A stretch of DNA of 64,000 nucleotides, from the NCBI RefSeq assembly GCF_000018045.1, contig NC_009792.1:3906001-3970000 (forward strand), read 5' to 3'. This document shows, one piece after another, positions 52,338-61,267 of the stretch; within the stretch, counting starts at the first letter, position 1; each line of letters opens with the position of its first letter. The position numbers and the translations under genes were made by a program. Under the pieces are notes generated by a model. The model was given only the letters and a program-made list of their open reading frames with translations, was not told the DNA's origin and ran no database searches. The DNA is from Citrobacter koseri ATCC BAA-895 (GTDB taxonomy: Bacteria > Pseudomonadota > Gammaproteobacteria > Enterobacterales > Enterobacteriaceae).

Positions 52338-53432
52338 TCACGCGACGGCTTTGCCGTTACGCACAAAAACAGGTTTAGTGACTTTTACTGGCATTTCGCG
52401 ATTGCGGATCTGCACGATCGCCGTCTCGCCAATACCCGCCGGAACGCGCGCCAGCGCAATGCTGTAGCCCAGCGTTGGAGAGAAAGTGCCGCTGGTGATA
52501 ACGCCTTCCAGCTGATTCCCCTGGGCATCGGTAAAGCGTACCGGCAGTTCGTTACGCAGTACGCCTTTCTCGGTCATAACCAGACCCACCAGTTGTTCGG
52601 TGCCTTTTTCACGCTGGACTTCCAGCGCCTCGCGACCAATAAAATCGCGATCGGCCGGTTCCCAGGCGATGGTCCAGCCCATGTTCGCCGCCAGCGGAGA
52701 GACGCCTTCATCCATCTCCTGACCATACAGGTTCATACCCGCTTCCAGACGCAGCGTATCGCGCGCGCCCAGGCCACACGGCTTCACGCCGGATTCCACC
52801 AGCGCACGCCAGAAATCCGCCGCCTTTTCGTTTGGCATCGCAATTTCATAGCCTGCTTCGCCGGTATAACCGGTTGTTGCAATAAACAGATCGCCCGCCT
52901 GCACGCCAAAGAACGGTTTCATGCCTTCCACCGCCTTGCGCTGTTCTTCAGTAAACAGCGTGGCCGCTTTCGCCTGCGCATTCGGCCCCTGTACCGCAAT
53001 CAGCGACAGGTCGTCACGAACGGTGATGTCGATGGCGTAAGGTTCGGCGTGTTGGGTAATCCAGGAGAGGTCTTTTTCGCGGGTGGCGGAGTTTACAACG
53101 AGGCGGAAGAAATCTTCAGTGAAGTAATAGACAATCAGGTCATCTATCACGCCGCCCGAGGCATTGAGCATGCCAGAGTAGAGGGCTTTACCGGTCTTTG
53201 TGAGTTTCGCCACGTCATTCGCCAGCAGATAACGCAAAAACTCCCGGGTGCGGCTGCCGCGTAGATCGACGATGGTCATATGCGACACATCAAACATACC
53301 GGCATCAGTGCGAACTGCATGGTGCTCATCAAGTTGAGAACCATAGTGCAGCGGCATCATCCAGCCATGGAAATCCACCATGCGCGCGCCACAAAGCGTG
53401 TGTTGTTCGTATAAAGGAGTCTGTTGAGCCAT
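52338..53432 (-). CDS. gcvT: aminomethyltransferase GcvT, T-protein
   Basis: 364 residues, as in E. coli. The folate-binding barrel carries the catalytic Asp in MLNASGGVIDDLIVYY and GYTGEAGYEIA. It releases ammonia and forms 5,10-methylene-THF from aminomethyl-GcvH. First gene of gcvTHP. In E. coli the operon is controlled by GcvA/GcvR, Lrp and PurR acting in the upstream region; the long AT-rich leader here is compatible. Confidence 0.97.
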   Translation of the reverse strand: MAQQTPLYEQHTLCGARMVDFHGWMMPLHYGSQLDEHHAVRTDAGMFDVSHMTIVDLRGSRTREFLRYLLANDVAKLTKTGKALYSGMLNASGGVIDDLIVYYFTEDFFRLVVNSATREKDLSWITQHAEPYAIDITVRDDLSLIAVQGPNAQAKAATLFTEEQRKAVEGMKPFFGVQAGDLFIATTGYTGEAGYEIAMPNEKAADFWRALVESGVKPCGLGARDTLRLEAGMNLYGQEMDEGVSPLAANMGWTIAWEPADRDFIGREALEVQREKGTEQLVGLVMTEKGVLRNELPVRFTDAQGNQLEGVITSGTFSPTLGYSIALARVPAGIGETAIVQIRNREMPVKVTKPVFVRNGKAVA

Positions 53433-53883
53433 CTTGTCCTCATTGAATAAGCGGGGCTTACAACCATTTCATGGTGAAATCTTCGCCACGAAACCCGGCG
53501 TCGCAGCCACTCCAGGGCTTCGACGCAAACGTTCTCTTTTACCTGAACTTACCACCGAAGCAGACGCTAAACCATAAGGCAAAATTAACCATCACATTAG
53601 CTTATGACCAAAAAACGCCAAACCCACCTCAGCATAAAAAACCACAAAATAAACAAACCACCTCCATAAACGATAATAAAATACGTAACCATCCCGCACA
53701 CACCCATATTAAATGTGGAAAAAATGTCAAAAATGACGATAGTTGAAAATCGTAATATTAAAAAAACTAATGCGAAAAGAGAGGTGAAATTAGATTATTT
53801 CAAATGAGGAAAGCGTCCCGGCGCGAAGGCCGGGAGAGGAAAATGTGACGGGTTTCAAACTCTCAGAAGCAGGAGGGAAATGC
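53433..53883. promoter_or_regulatory. gcvTHP regulatory region and ubiI 3' flank
   Basis: 451 bases. The part next to gcvT is the long upstream regulatory DNA of gcvTHP, AT-rich with many A-tracts as expected for Lrp and GcvA binding. A frame of about 90 codons at 53471-53746 is low-complexity (Lys, Asn, Thr) and not a convincing gene. A terminator hairpin for the ubiI operon lies at 53816-53835. Confidence 0.6.
53816..53835 (-). terminator. terminator of the ygfB-pepP-ubiH-ubiI operon
   Basis: TCCCGGC / GCCGGGA with a six-base loop, about 50 bases after the ubiI stop on the minus strand, followed by a moderately T-rich stretch. Confidence 0.6.
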
Positions 53884-55086
53884 TTAGCGGAGCCACTCAG
53901 GCAGATCGTTCAATCCCATCGCCTGACGAATCAGTTGCGGTTTTACGCCCGGAAGAGTATCGGCCAGTTTCAGACCAATATCGCGCAGCAATTTCTTCGC
54001 CGGGTTCTCTCCGGCAAACAGTTCGCGAAAACCTTGCATACCTGCCAGCATCATCGCGGCGCTGTGCTTACGGCTGCGCTCGTAGCGACGCAAATAGAGG
54101 TATTGACCAATGTCTTTGCCCTGGCGTTGCAGACGTTTGAGTTCATCGATCAACTCTGCGGCGTCCATAAAGCCGAGGTTCACCCCCTGCCCCGCCAGCG
54201 GATGGATGGTATGTGCGGCGTCGCCCACCAGCGCCAGCCGGTGTGCGGCAAACTGACGCGCATAGCGTCCCGTCAGCGGGAACACCTGGCGTTCGCTCTC
54301 AACGAGGCATAAGCCGAGGCGGTTATCAAACGCGACGTTCAGCGCCCGATTGAACGCATCCTCACTCGCCTGCTGCATATGCTCAGCGTCCTGCGGAGAC
54401 AGCGACCAGACAATGGAACACAGATGCGGATCGCTTAATGGCAGGAACGCCAGGATGCCTTCGCCATGAAACGCCTGACGCGCAACGGCGCCGTGCGCCT
54501 CTTCGGTGCGGATGGTCGCCACCAGCGCATGATGACGGTAATCCCAGAAGGTCAGCGGAATATCCGCTTTGTTGCGCAGCCAGGAGTTCGCGCCGTCTGC
54601 GCCAATCACCAGCCTTGCCGTCAGCATCGCGCCATCTTTCAGGGTCAGGAAGGTTTCATTTTCTCCCCAGGCGACCTGCTGCAATTCAGCCGGCGCCATC
54701 AGGGTAATATCCGCTGACTGCTGCGCCTTTTGCCATAGCGCGTAGTGGATCACCGAATTTTCAATGATGTGCCCCAGGTGGCTGTATCCCATGCTTTTGT
54801 CATCAAACTCAATGCGGCCAAAGCTGTCTTTATCCCAGACTTCCATACCGTGGTAGCAGCTTGCGCGGCGAGCAAGAATGTCTGACCAGACCCCAAGACG
54901 CGTAAGCAGTTTTTCACTGGCGGCATTGATAGCCGACACGCGTAATGCCGGGGGAGCGTCGCTCGCCAGCGGCTGTGGAACGCGCTGTTCCAGAACGGCA
55001 ACGCGTAAACCGCTGCCCTGCAAACCGCAGGCGACAGCCAGGCCTACCATGCCTCCGCCAACAATGGCTACATCAACACTTTGCAC
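53884..55086 (-). CDS. ubiI: 2-polyprenylphenol 6-hydroxylase UbiI (VisC)
   Basis: 400 residues from a GTG start; AGGAG lies 6 bases before it and the next residues (QSVDVAIVGGGMVGLAVA) match E. coli. It is a class A flavin monooxygenase with the FAD fold GGGMVG, the DG motif VIGADGANSWLR and the GDAAHTIHPLAGQGVNLG motif. It performs the C5 hydroxylation in aerobic ubiquinone synthesis. Last gene of the operon with ubiH and pepP. Confidence 0.95.
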   Translation of the reverse strand: MQSVDVAIVGGGMVGLAVACGLQGSGLRVAVLEQRVPQPLASDAPPALRVSAINAASEKLLTRLGVWSDILARRASCYHGMEVWDKDSFGRIEFDDKSMGYSHLGHIIENSVIHYALWQKAQQSADITLMAPAELQQVAWGENETFLTLKDGAMLTARLVIGADGANSWLRNKADIPLTFWDYRHHALVATIRTEEAHGAVARQAFHGEGILAFLPLSDPHLCSIVWSLSPQDAEHMQQASEDAFNRALNVAFDNRLGLCLVESERQVFPLTGRYARQFAAHRLALVGDAAHTIHPLAGQGVNLGFMDAAELIDELKRLQRQGKDIGQYLYLRRYERSRKHSAAMMLAGMQGFRELFAGENPAKKLLRDIGLKLADTLPGVKPQLIRQAMGLNDLPEWLR

Positions 55087-55117
55087 TGTGTACTCCTGAA
55101 AATAGGACAATCAAAAA

Positions 55118-55208
55118 CCGTAGGCCGGATAAGGCAAAGCCACTATCCGGCATTACATTACTTCCGCGGCATTGCCTGATGGCGCTGCGCTAATCAGGCC
55201 TACTTCTT
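55118..55208. repeat. REP pair between ubiH and ubiI
   Basis: CGTAGGCCGGATAAGGCAAAGCCACTATCCGGCA and TTGCCTGATGGCGCTGCGCT..AATCAGGCCTAC, opposite orientations, within one operon. Confidence 0.88.
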
Positions 55209-55228
55209 TATTCCGACCTACCGGTGAA

Positions 55229-56407
55229 TTATCGTGCGACCCAGCCCAACGTCCGTTTTGCCAACGTGTCGCGAAGGGGAGGCAATAACTCCATCGCCAT
55301 TAAGCCGACGTTGCGCCCGGCAACCAGCGGCGCCCAGCGGTTAGCAAACAGATGCACCAGGCTATCCGTTATGCCAACCGTCGCCTCTCTGTCAGCCTGA
55401 CGGCGCGACTGGTACTCAGAAAGCACGCCGTACTCGCCGACGTCTGCCCCAGACTCATGCGCCTGCACCAGCGTTTCGGCAAGGCTCATCACATCGCGCA
55501 GCCCCAGGTTAAACCCTTGCCCGGCGATAGGATGCAGCGTCTGCGCCGCATTGCCGACCAGCACGGTGCGATGGGTTATCGCTTTGGCCGCCGTGGTGAG
55601 CGCTAACGGATAAGCGCTGCGCTTACCCGCATGGGTGATTCGTCCCAGCCGCCAGCCAAACGCCGACTGTAGCTCATGGCAAAAACGTTCATCCGACCAG
55701 CGCATGATCTCATCGCGCTGTTCAAGCGGATGGCACCACACCAGCGAACAGCGACCTTCGGACATCGGCAACATCGCCAGCGGGCCGTGTTGGGTAAAGC
55801 GTTCAAACGCACGTCCGTCATGCAGGGTAGCGGTCGCAACGTTGGCGATCACCGCCAGTTGTTCATAAGGCTGCTGCTGCCAGTCCACGCCGCAGGCGGT
55901 CGCCAGAGCGGAGTGCGTACCGTCGGCCGCCACCACGACATGACCAGAAATCACGTCACCGTTTTCCAGAGTGACATTCACCTTTTCTTGCGTTCGCGCC
56001 ACGCTGGCAACGCGATCCGGGCAATGCAGCGTCACGCCCGGCGCTTTGCGCAACAGCGCAAACAGTCGCTGACCGACATCATGCAGCTCCACAACCTGCC
56101 CCAACGCAGCGATGCTGTAATCCTGCGCGTCCAGAGTGACAAAACCGGCATGGCCGCGATCGCTGACATGTACCGTGTTGATCGCCGTTGCGCAATCAGC
56201 AATCGCCTGCCAGACGCCAATCCGCGCCAGTTGCTGACAGGTGCCTGCCGCCAGCGCGATCGCCCGGGCGTCGAACCCGGGATGCGCGGCAGCTTCAGGC
56301 GCGCTTGCTTCAATCAGGTGCACGGCCAGTTTGCCGTGGCTAAGCTGAGAAAGGGCCAGCGCCAGCGTCGCGCCCACCATACCGCCGCCAACAATAATCA
56401 CGCTCAT
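55229..56407 (-). CDS. ubiH: 2-octaprenyl-6-methoxyphenol hydroxylase UbiH
   Basis: 392 residues, as in E. coli. Class A flavin monooxygenase with VIIVGGGMVGATLA, VVAADGTHSALA and VGNAAQTLHPIAGQGFNLGL. It hydroxylates C1 of the ubiquinone ring. Its start overlaps the pepP stop by 4 bases (ATGA), so translation is coupled. Paralogue of ubiI. Confidence 0.96.
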   Translation of the reverse strand: MSVIIVGGGMVGATLALALSQLSHGKLAVHLIEASAPEAAAHPGFDARAIALAAGTCQQLARIGVWQAIADCATAINTVHVSDRGHAGFVTLDAQDYSIAALGQVVELHDVGQRLFALLRKAPGVTLHCPDRVASVARTQEKVNVTLENGDVISGHVVVAADGTHSALATACGVDWQQQPYEQLAVIANVATATLHDGRAFERFTQHGPLAMLPMSEGRCSLVWCHPLEQRDEIMRWSDERFCHELQSAFGWRLGRITHAGKRSAYPLALTTAAKAITHRTVLVGNAAQTLHPIAGQGFNLGLRDVMSLAETLVQAHESGADVGEYGVLSEYQSRRQADREATVGITDSLVHLFANRWAPLVAGRNVGLMAMELLPPLRDTLAKRTLGWVAR

Positions 56408-57729
56408 AGCTGACGCGCCGCCGCCATTAAGGCTTCAATATCGTCCGCCTTTTTCACCACGCTGGCGGTCAGGTTTTCGTTGCCCGTTTCCGTAATGACG
56501 ATGTCATCTTCAATACGGATGCCGATGCCGCGATACGCTTCCGGCACGTCGGCGTCCGGCGCGATGTACAGACCCGGCTCAACGGTGAGCACCATGCCCG
56601 GCTCCAGCACGCGGGAGCGATCCTGCCCGTAAACGCCAACATCGTGTACATCCAGCCCCAGCCAGTGGCTAAGACCATGCATAAAGAATGGACGATGGGC
56701 GTTTTCCGCGATCAACTGCTCCACGTCACCCTGCAAAATGCCCAGATTCACCAGCCCCGCGATCATGATGCGCACCACTTCTCCCGTGACCTCCTGGATA
56801 GACGTTCCCGGGCGAAACAGCCGTAAGCTGGTTTCCAGCGACGCCAGCACGATATCGTAGATTTCGCGCTGGGCGGGCGTAAATTTGCCGTTCACCGGGA
56901 AAGTACGCGTAATGTCGCCAGCATAACCTTTGTATTCGCATCCGGCGTCGATCAACACCAGATCGCCGTCGCGCATTTCGCTTTCATTTTCAGTGTAGTG
57001 GAGGATGCAGCCGTTCTCACCGCTGCCAACAATGGTGTTATAAGACGGATAGCGCGCGCCGTGACGGTTAAACTCGTGGTGAATTTCACCTTCCAGTTGA
57101 TATTCGAACATCCCCGGACGGCATTTTTTCATTGCGCGGGTATGCGCCAGCGCGCTGATCTCGCCCGCGCGACGCATGACGGCAATCTCTTCCGGCGATT
57201 TAAACAGGCGCATCTCGTGCACCATTGGCCGCCAGTCGGTCATCGTCGCCGGTGCAGTCAGGTTCTGTCGGGAACCTTTACGCAGTTTATCCAGCGCGGC
57301 GAAAACAATCTCGTCGGCATACGCATATTCGCCCTGCGCGTGGTAAACCACGTCAAGGCCATTGAGTAGCTGATAAAGCTGCTGGTTGATTTCGCTGAAT
57401 GCCAGCGCGCGATCCACGCCCAGTTTTTCCGGCGCGGCGTCCTGCCCCAGGCGGCGGCCAAACCAGATCTCCGCCGTCAGATCGCGAACGCGGTTAAACA
57501 AAACGCTGTGGTTATGAGTGTCATCACTTTTAATCAGCACCAGCACCGCTTCCGGCTCGTTAAAACCGGTGAAATACCAGAAATCACTGCTCTGGCGATA
57601 CGGATATTCACTGTCCGCGCTGCGCGTGGCTTCCTGAGCTGCAAAAATCAACGCGGCGCTGCCCGGCTGCATTTGCGCCAGTAATACCTGGCGGCGACGC
57701 TGATACTCCTGCTGAGATATATCGCTCAT
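56404..57729 (-). CDS. pepP: Xaa-Pro aminopeptidase PepP (aminopeptidase P)
   Basis: 441 residues from MSDISQQEYQRRRQVL, as in E. coli; GGAGAG lies just before this ATG. A frame extending upstream runs into ygfB and is not coding. It is a pita-bread metallopeptidase with two Mn; ligands fall in DLVLIDAGCEYKGYAGDITR (two Asp), GLSHWLGLDVHD, TVEPGLYI and GIRIEDD. It removes N-terminal residues preceding proline. Confidence 0.96.
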   Translation of the reverse strand: MSDISQQEYQRRRQVLLAQMQPGSAALIFAAQEATRSADSEYPYRQSSDFWYFTGFNEPEAVLVLIKSDDTHNHSVLFNRVRDLTAEIWFGRRLGQDAAPEKLGVDRALAFSEINQQLYQLLNGLDVVYHAQGEYAYADEIVFAALDKLRKGSRQNLTAPATMTDWRPMVHEMRLFKSPEEIAVMRRAGEISALAHTRAMKKCRPGMFEYQLEGEIHHEFNRHGARYPSYNTIVGSGENGCILHYTENESEMRDGDLVLIDAGCEYKGYAGDITRTFPVNGKFTPAQREIYDIVLASLETSLRLFRPGTSIQEVTGEVVRIMIAGLVNLGILQGDVEQLIAENAHRPFFMHGLSHWLGLDVHDVGVYGQDRSRVLEPGMVLTVEPGLYIAPDADVPEAYRGIGIRIEDDIVITETGNENLTASVVKKADDIEALMAAARQL

Positions 57730-57754
57730 AACACTCTCCATTGCGTTTACGTTC

Positions 57755-58333
57755 TTAGTGCAGAGTCGGTTTCTGGACTTCCGGCGCCGTCGGCTGCTGA
57801 CGCGTAAAGGTGTCGTGGCACAGCAGCGCCGCAACCCGCACATATTCGATGATCTCTTCGAGCGACATCTCCAGCTCTTCCTGATCTTCGTCTTCGTCAT
57901 AACCGAGCTGGGCGATGTTGCGCAGATCGTCAATGGCTTCACCGGTTTCGCCGGTCACTTTATCCAGCTTAGGCTGCGTGACGCCAAGCCCCAGTAAAAA
58001 GTGGTTAACCCAGCCGGCCAGCGCATCAGCGCGATCGAACACGCTCACCTCGTCGCCTTCAGGCAGAAAAAGCTGAAAAAGGAAGCCGTCGTCTTCCAGC
58101 GCGTCGCTGGTTGCCGCGTGCATTTTACGCAGCGCCTGCGCCAGTTCGTGACCAAATGCCAGCCCCTCGTTCGTCAGGTCGTGCAACAGCGGCTGCCATG
58201 AGCTGTCGTTGTTGCCGCCGCAAATCATCCCACTGATCAAACCGTGCATTTCGGCCGGGGTTAACCCCGTCCCCTGTTGGTTCAAAAACTGGTTCATTTC
58301 GTTGTAACCAGGCATTTCGTTCTGTATAGACAT
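57755..58333 (-). CDS. ygfB: UPF0149 family protein YgfB
   Basis: 192 residues from MSIQNEMPGYNEMNQF, as in E. coli; a start two codons earlier is possible. Acidic, all-helical UPF0149 protein with LTPAEMHGLISGMICGG. In Pseudomonas a YgfB homologue dampens an AmpDh3-linked beta-lactam response; its role in enterics is not settled. First gene of ygfB-pepP-ubiH-ubiI, divergent from zapA. Confidence 0.94.
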   Translation of the reverse strand: MSIQNEMPGYNEMNQFLNQQGTGLTPAEMHGLISGMICGGNNDSSWQPLLHDLTNEGLAFGHELAQALRKMHAATSDALEDDGFLFQLFLPEGDEVSVFDRADALAGWVNHFLLGLGVTQPKLDKVTGETGEAIDDLRNIAQLGYDEDEDQEELEMSLEEIIEYVRVAALLCHDTFTRQQPTAPEVQKPTLH

Positions 58334-58499
58334 AAGCATTCGTCATCAAAGGGAGGATATTCATGATATGCTACCACTTTGGACCCTGGTGAACCAGAAA
58401 AGGGCTTGTATCTTCACACCGGGGTAGCTATAGTGTCGCCCCTTCGCCGACCCAGGGTCTGGAGGCGAAGGCAGCGCAGTCAATCAGCAGGAAGGTGGC

Positions 58500-58829
58500 A
58501 TGTCTGCACAACCCGTCGATATCCAAATTTTTGGCCGTTCACTCCGCGTGAATTGCCCGCCTGAACAAAGGGATGCGTTGAATCAGGCTGCGGACGATCT
58601 GAATCAGCGGTTGCAAGATCTAAAAGTTCGCACTAGAGTCACAAATACTGAGCAGCTGGTTTTCATTGCCGCATTGAACATCAGCTATGAATTAACTCAG
58701 GAAAAAGCGAAGACCCGCGACTACGCGGCGAGCATGGAACAACGAATTCGGATGCTTCAACAGACCATTGAACAGGCGTTGCTTGATCAGGGTCGCATAA
58801 CCGAAAAAACGGGCCAAAACTTTGAATAA
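58500..58829 (+). CDS. zapA: cell division protein ZapA
   Basis: 109 residues, as in E. coli. The N-terminal globular domain ([20 protein letters not shown]) is followed by a long coiled coil. ZapA cross-links FtsZ filaments and recruits ZapB at the Z ring. GGAAGG lies 4 bases before the ATG. ssrS follows 41 bases after its stop. Confidence 0.96.
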
Positions 58830-58870
58830 CACTTTTCGGTTTACTATGGTAGAGTGACCGTGAAGACAAA

Positions 58871-59054
58871 ATTTCTCTGAGATGTTTGCAAGCGGGCCAG
58901 TCCCCTGAGCCGATATTTCATACCACAAGAATGTGGCGCTCCATGGTTGGTGAGCATGCTCGGCTAGTCCGAGAAGCCTTAAAACCGTGACGACGCATTC
59001 ACCTTGAACCAAGGGTTCAAGGGTTACAGCCTGCGGCGGCATCTCGGAGATTCC
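58871..59054 (+). ncRNA. ssrS: 6S RNA (SsrS)
   Basis: 184 nt starting ATTTCTCTGAGATGT and ending CATCTCGGAGATTCC, whose ends pair to form the closing stem. The long hairpin with its large central bulge mimics an open promoter and traps sigma-70 RNA polymerase in stationary phase. Sequence matches E. coli 6S RNA except for a few compensatory changes in the arms. It lies 20 bases upstream of fau, with which it is co-transcribed. Confidence 0.97.
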
Positions 59055-59074
59055 CCTTCTACCTGGCGACAGCC

Positions 59075-59677
59075 ATGACGCAACTTCCTGAACTTCTTTT
59101 ATCCCGACAAGAAATCCGCCAGATGATTCGGCAACGTCGCCGTACGCTGACGTCTCAACAGCAAACCGCGTTCGGTCAACAGGCCGCCACCAGAATGCTT
59201 GCTTATCCTCCCGTGGTTCTTGCCCACACCGTCGCGGTGTTTCTTTCATTCGATGGCGAGCTGGACACGCAACCCTTGATTGAGCAGCTCTGGCGCGCGG
59301 GAAAACGCGTGTATTTACCGGTTCTCCATCCGTTCAGCCCCGGCAATTTACTGTTTCTGCATTATCATCCGCAAAGCTCGCTGGTGATGAATCGTCTGAA
59401 AATTCAGGAACCGAAGCTGGACGTGCGTGACGTGCTGCCGCTCTCTCAGTTAGATGTGCTGGTCACACCGTTAGTCGCTTTCGACGAAGACGGCCAGCGT
59501 CTGGGAATGGGCGGCGGGTTCTACGACAGAACGTTGCAGAACTGGCGACAGCATAAGATCCAACCGGTGGGTTATGCGCACGATTGTCAGTTAGTGGAAA
59601 AGTTGCCTGTCGAAGAGTGGGATATCCCGCTGCCTGCGGTGGTGACGCCGTCAAAAGTGTGGGAGTGGCCGCAGTGA
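59075..59677 (+). CDS. fau: 5-formyltetrahydrofolate cyclo-ligase Fau (YgfA)
   Basis: 200 residues from MTQLPELLLSRQEIRQM; a shorter form from the internal ATG (MIRQRRRTL) is sometimes annotated. Family motifs are visible: the basic N-terminus RQRRRTL and the ATP/folate loop GMGGGFYDRTLQNW. It converts 5-formyl-THF to 5,10-methenyl-THF using ATP. Downstream of 6S RNA, an arrangement conserved in gamma-proteobacteria. Confidence 0.94.
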   Translation: MTQLPELLLSRQEIRQMIRQRRRTLTSQQQTAFGQQAATRMLAYPPVVLAHTVAVFLSFDGELDTQPLIEQLWRAGKRVYLPVLHPFSPGNLLFLHYHPQSSLVMNRLKIQEPKLDVRDVLPLSQLDVLVTPLVAFDEDGQRLGMGGGFYDRTLQNWRQHKIQPVGYAHDCQLVEKLPVEEWDIPLPAVVTPSKVWEWPQ

Positions 59678-59757
59678 ATTGCCTGATGGCGCTACGCCTC
59701 ACCCGGCCTACGAGCCGATCTCACAGGCCGGGTGAGGCATAGCCGCCACCCGGCACA
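59678..59757. repeat. REP pair between fau and serA
   Basis: TGCCTGATGGCGCTACGCCT..ACCCGGCCTAC and AGGCCGGGTGAGGC..GCCGCCACCCGGCA, opposite orientations in a convergent gap. No sib-type toxin/antisense RNA, which some E. coli have here, is visible. Confidence 0.88.
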
Positions 59758-59766
59758 GTATACAAA

Positions 59767-60999
59767 TTAGTACAGCAGACGAGCGCGAATCGTACCCGGT
59801 AGCGCTTTCATCGCCAGCAGGGCTTTCTCCGCCACATCTTCATCCGCTTCGATATCAATCACCACGTAACCGACCTGGGCAGACGTTTGCAGATACTGCG
59901 CGGCGATGTTAACGCCCTGCTCGGCAAAAATCTGGTTAAGCGCGGTCAGCACGCCTGGACGATTTTCATGGATGTGCATCAGACGACGACCGCCGTGCAG
60001 CGGCAGGGAGACTTCCGGGAAGTTCACCGCAGACAGCGTAGAGCCGTTATCAGAATACTTCGTCAGTTTGCCTGCCACTTCAAGGCCGATGTTCTCCTGC
60101 GCTTCCTGGGTAGAACCGCCGATATGCGGCGTCAGAAGCACATTGTCGAATTCACATAGCGGAGAAGTAAACGGATCGCTGTTGGTCGCAGGTTCCGTCG
60201 GGAACACGTCGATAGCTGCGCCCGCCAGGTGTTTGCTCGCCAGCGCATCGCACAGCGCCGGGATGTCCACCACTGTACCGCGAGACGCGTTGATCAGCAG
60301 CGCGCCCGGTTTCATCAGTGCGATTTCCGTCGCGCCCATCATGTTTTTGGTGGAGGCGTTTTCCGGCACATGCAGGCTCACAACGTCGCTCATGTTCAGC
60401 AGATCGGAAAGATGCTGTACCTGGGTCGCGTTGCCCAGCGGCAGTTTATTTTCAATATCGTAGAAGAAGACGTGCATGCCCAGCGATTCCGCCAGAATGC
60501 CCAACTGCGTGCCAATGTGGCCGTAACCGATGATCCCCAGCTTTTTGCCGCGCGCTTCAAACGAACCGGCCGCCAGTTTGTTCCACACGCCACGGTGCGC
60601 TTTCGCGTTCGCTTCCGGCACGCCGCGAAGCAGTAGCAGCAGCTCGCCAATCACCAGTTCCGCAACAGAACGCGTGTTGGAGAACGGCGCGTTAAACACG
60701 GGGATTCCGCGTTTTGCCGCTGCGTTCAGATCAACCTGGTTGGTGCCGATGCAGAAACATCCAATCGCCACCAGTTTCTCTGCGGCGTCAATCACATCTT
60801 CGGTCAGATGGGTTCGGGATCGCAGGCCAATGAAATGGGCATCACGGATGGACTCTTTCAACTGCTCAGTATCCAGAGCGCCTTTGTGAAATTCGATGTT
60901 GGTATAACCTGCCACGCGAAGGTTTTCGAGTGCCTTTTGGTGCACACCTTCAACCAGCAGAAATTTAATCTTGTCTTTCTCCAGTGATACCTTTGCCAT
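59767..60999 (-). CDS. serA: D-3-phosphoglycerate dehydrogenase SerA
   Basis: 410 residues, as in E. coli. The NAD-binding domain has LGIIGYGHIGTQLGILAESL and the catalytic Arg, Glu and His (NASRGTVVD, LLTPHIGGST). The C-terminal ACT domain (LMHIHENRPGVLTALNQIF) binds serine for feedback inhibition. First step of serine synthesis. In E. coli, Lrp activates serA. Confidence 0.97.
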   Translation of the reverse strand: MAKVSLEKDKIKFLLVEGVHQKALENLRVAGYTNIEFHKGALDTEQLKESIRDAHFIGLRSRTHLTEDVIDAAEKLVAIGCFCIGTNQVDLNAAAKRGIPVFNAPFSNTRSVAELVIGELLLLLRGVPEANAKAHRGVWNKLAAGSFEARGKKLGIIGYGHIGTQLGILAESLGMHVFFYDIENKLPLGNATQVQHLSDLLNMSDVVSLHVPENASTKNMMGATEIALMKPGALLINASRGTVVDIPALCDALASKHLAGAAIDVFPTEPATNSDPFTSPLCEFDNVLLTPHIGGSTQEAQENIGLEVAGKLTKYSDNGSTLSAVNFPEVSLPLHGGRRLMHIHENRPGVLTALNQIFAEQGVNIAAQYLQTSAQVGYVVIDIEADEDVAEKALLAMKALPGTIRARLLY

Positions 61000-61196
61000 T
61001 TCCCCGACCCTGTCTTTTTATCGAAACTGATGTGTTGTATGTGGATTTGTATCCGCCTTTCAACATATCAAAAAAAACTATTGCGGCAATATGAACGTTT
61101 GCGTCGCCACTCTGAAGAAATATCATTCAGCGTGAAATGGCAGAGGAAAATGCTGGGGATAAGATTTTCTTTGGAGAGATCGGCAGGGCAACATCC

Positions 61197-61216
61197 AAAA
61201 CGTGACACAAGTCACC
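61197..61216 (-). terminator. hairpin downstream of rpiA
   Basis: On the minus strand GGTGAC-TTGT-GTCAC followed by GTTTTGG, about 55 bases after the rpiA stop. Candidate rpiA terminator. Confidence 0.5.
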
Positions 61217-61240
61217 AAATTTGCCCTGCCAAATTTTTTT
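61217..61240 (+). terminator. plus-strand terminator-like hairpin
   Basis: AAATTTG / CAAATTT with a six-base GC loop, running directly into seven Ts on the plus strand. No recognised plus-strand gene lies upstream of it. Confidence 0.55.
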
Positions 61241-61267
61241 AACGCGGGATGAATCACCCTCGCCAGA

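Larger units (their letters stand above)
61000..61267. promoter_or_regulatory. serA upstream region / rpiA downstream region
   Basis: 268 bases. It contains the serA promoter on the minus strand. Next to rpiA sit two hairpins (separate entries). A 70-codon plus-strand frame at 61030-61242 ends in the terminator Ts and is not convincing as a gene. Confidence 0.5.

Noticed and set aside
52257..53264. 335-codon plus-strand open frame opposite gcvT
   Set aside because: Antisense shadow; no ribosome site or recognisable motif.
53471..53746. Small gene of about 91 codons upstream of gcvT
   Set aside because: Low-complexity Lys/Asn/Thr/Pro product in AT-rich regulatory DNA, with no ribosome site.
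53433..53883. Glycine riboswitch upstream of gcvTHP
   Set aside because: No tandem glycine-aptamer structure is visible; enteric gcvTHP is controlled by GcvA/GcvR and Lrp.
59678..59766. sibC/ibsC-type toxin and antisense RNA between fau and serA
   Set aside because: The 89-base gap contains only a REP pair; there is no room for a sib repeat.
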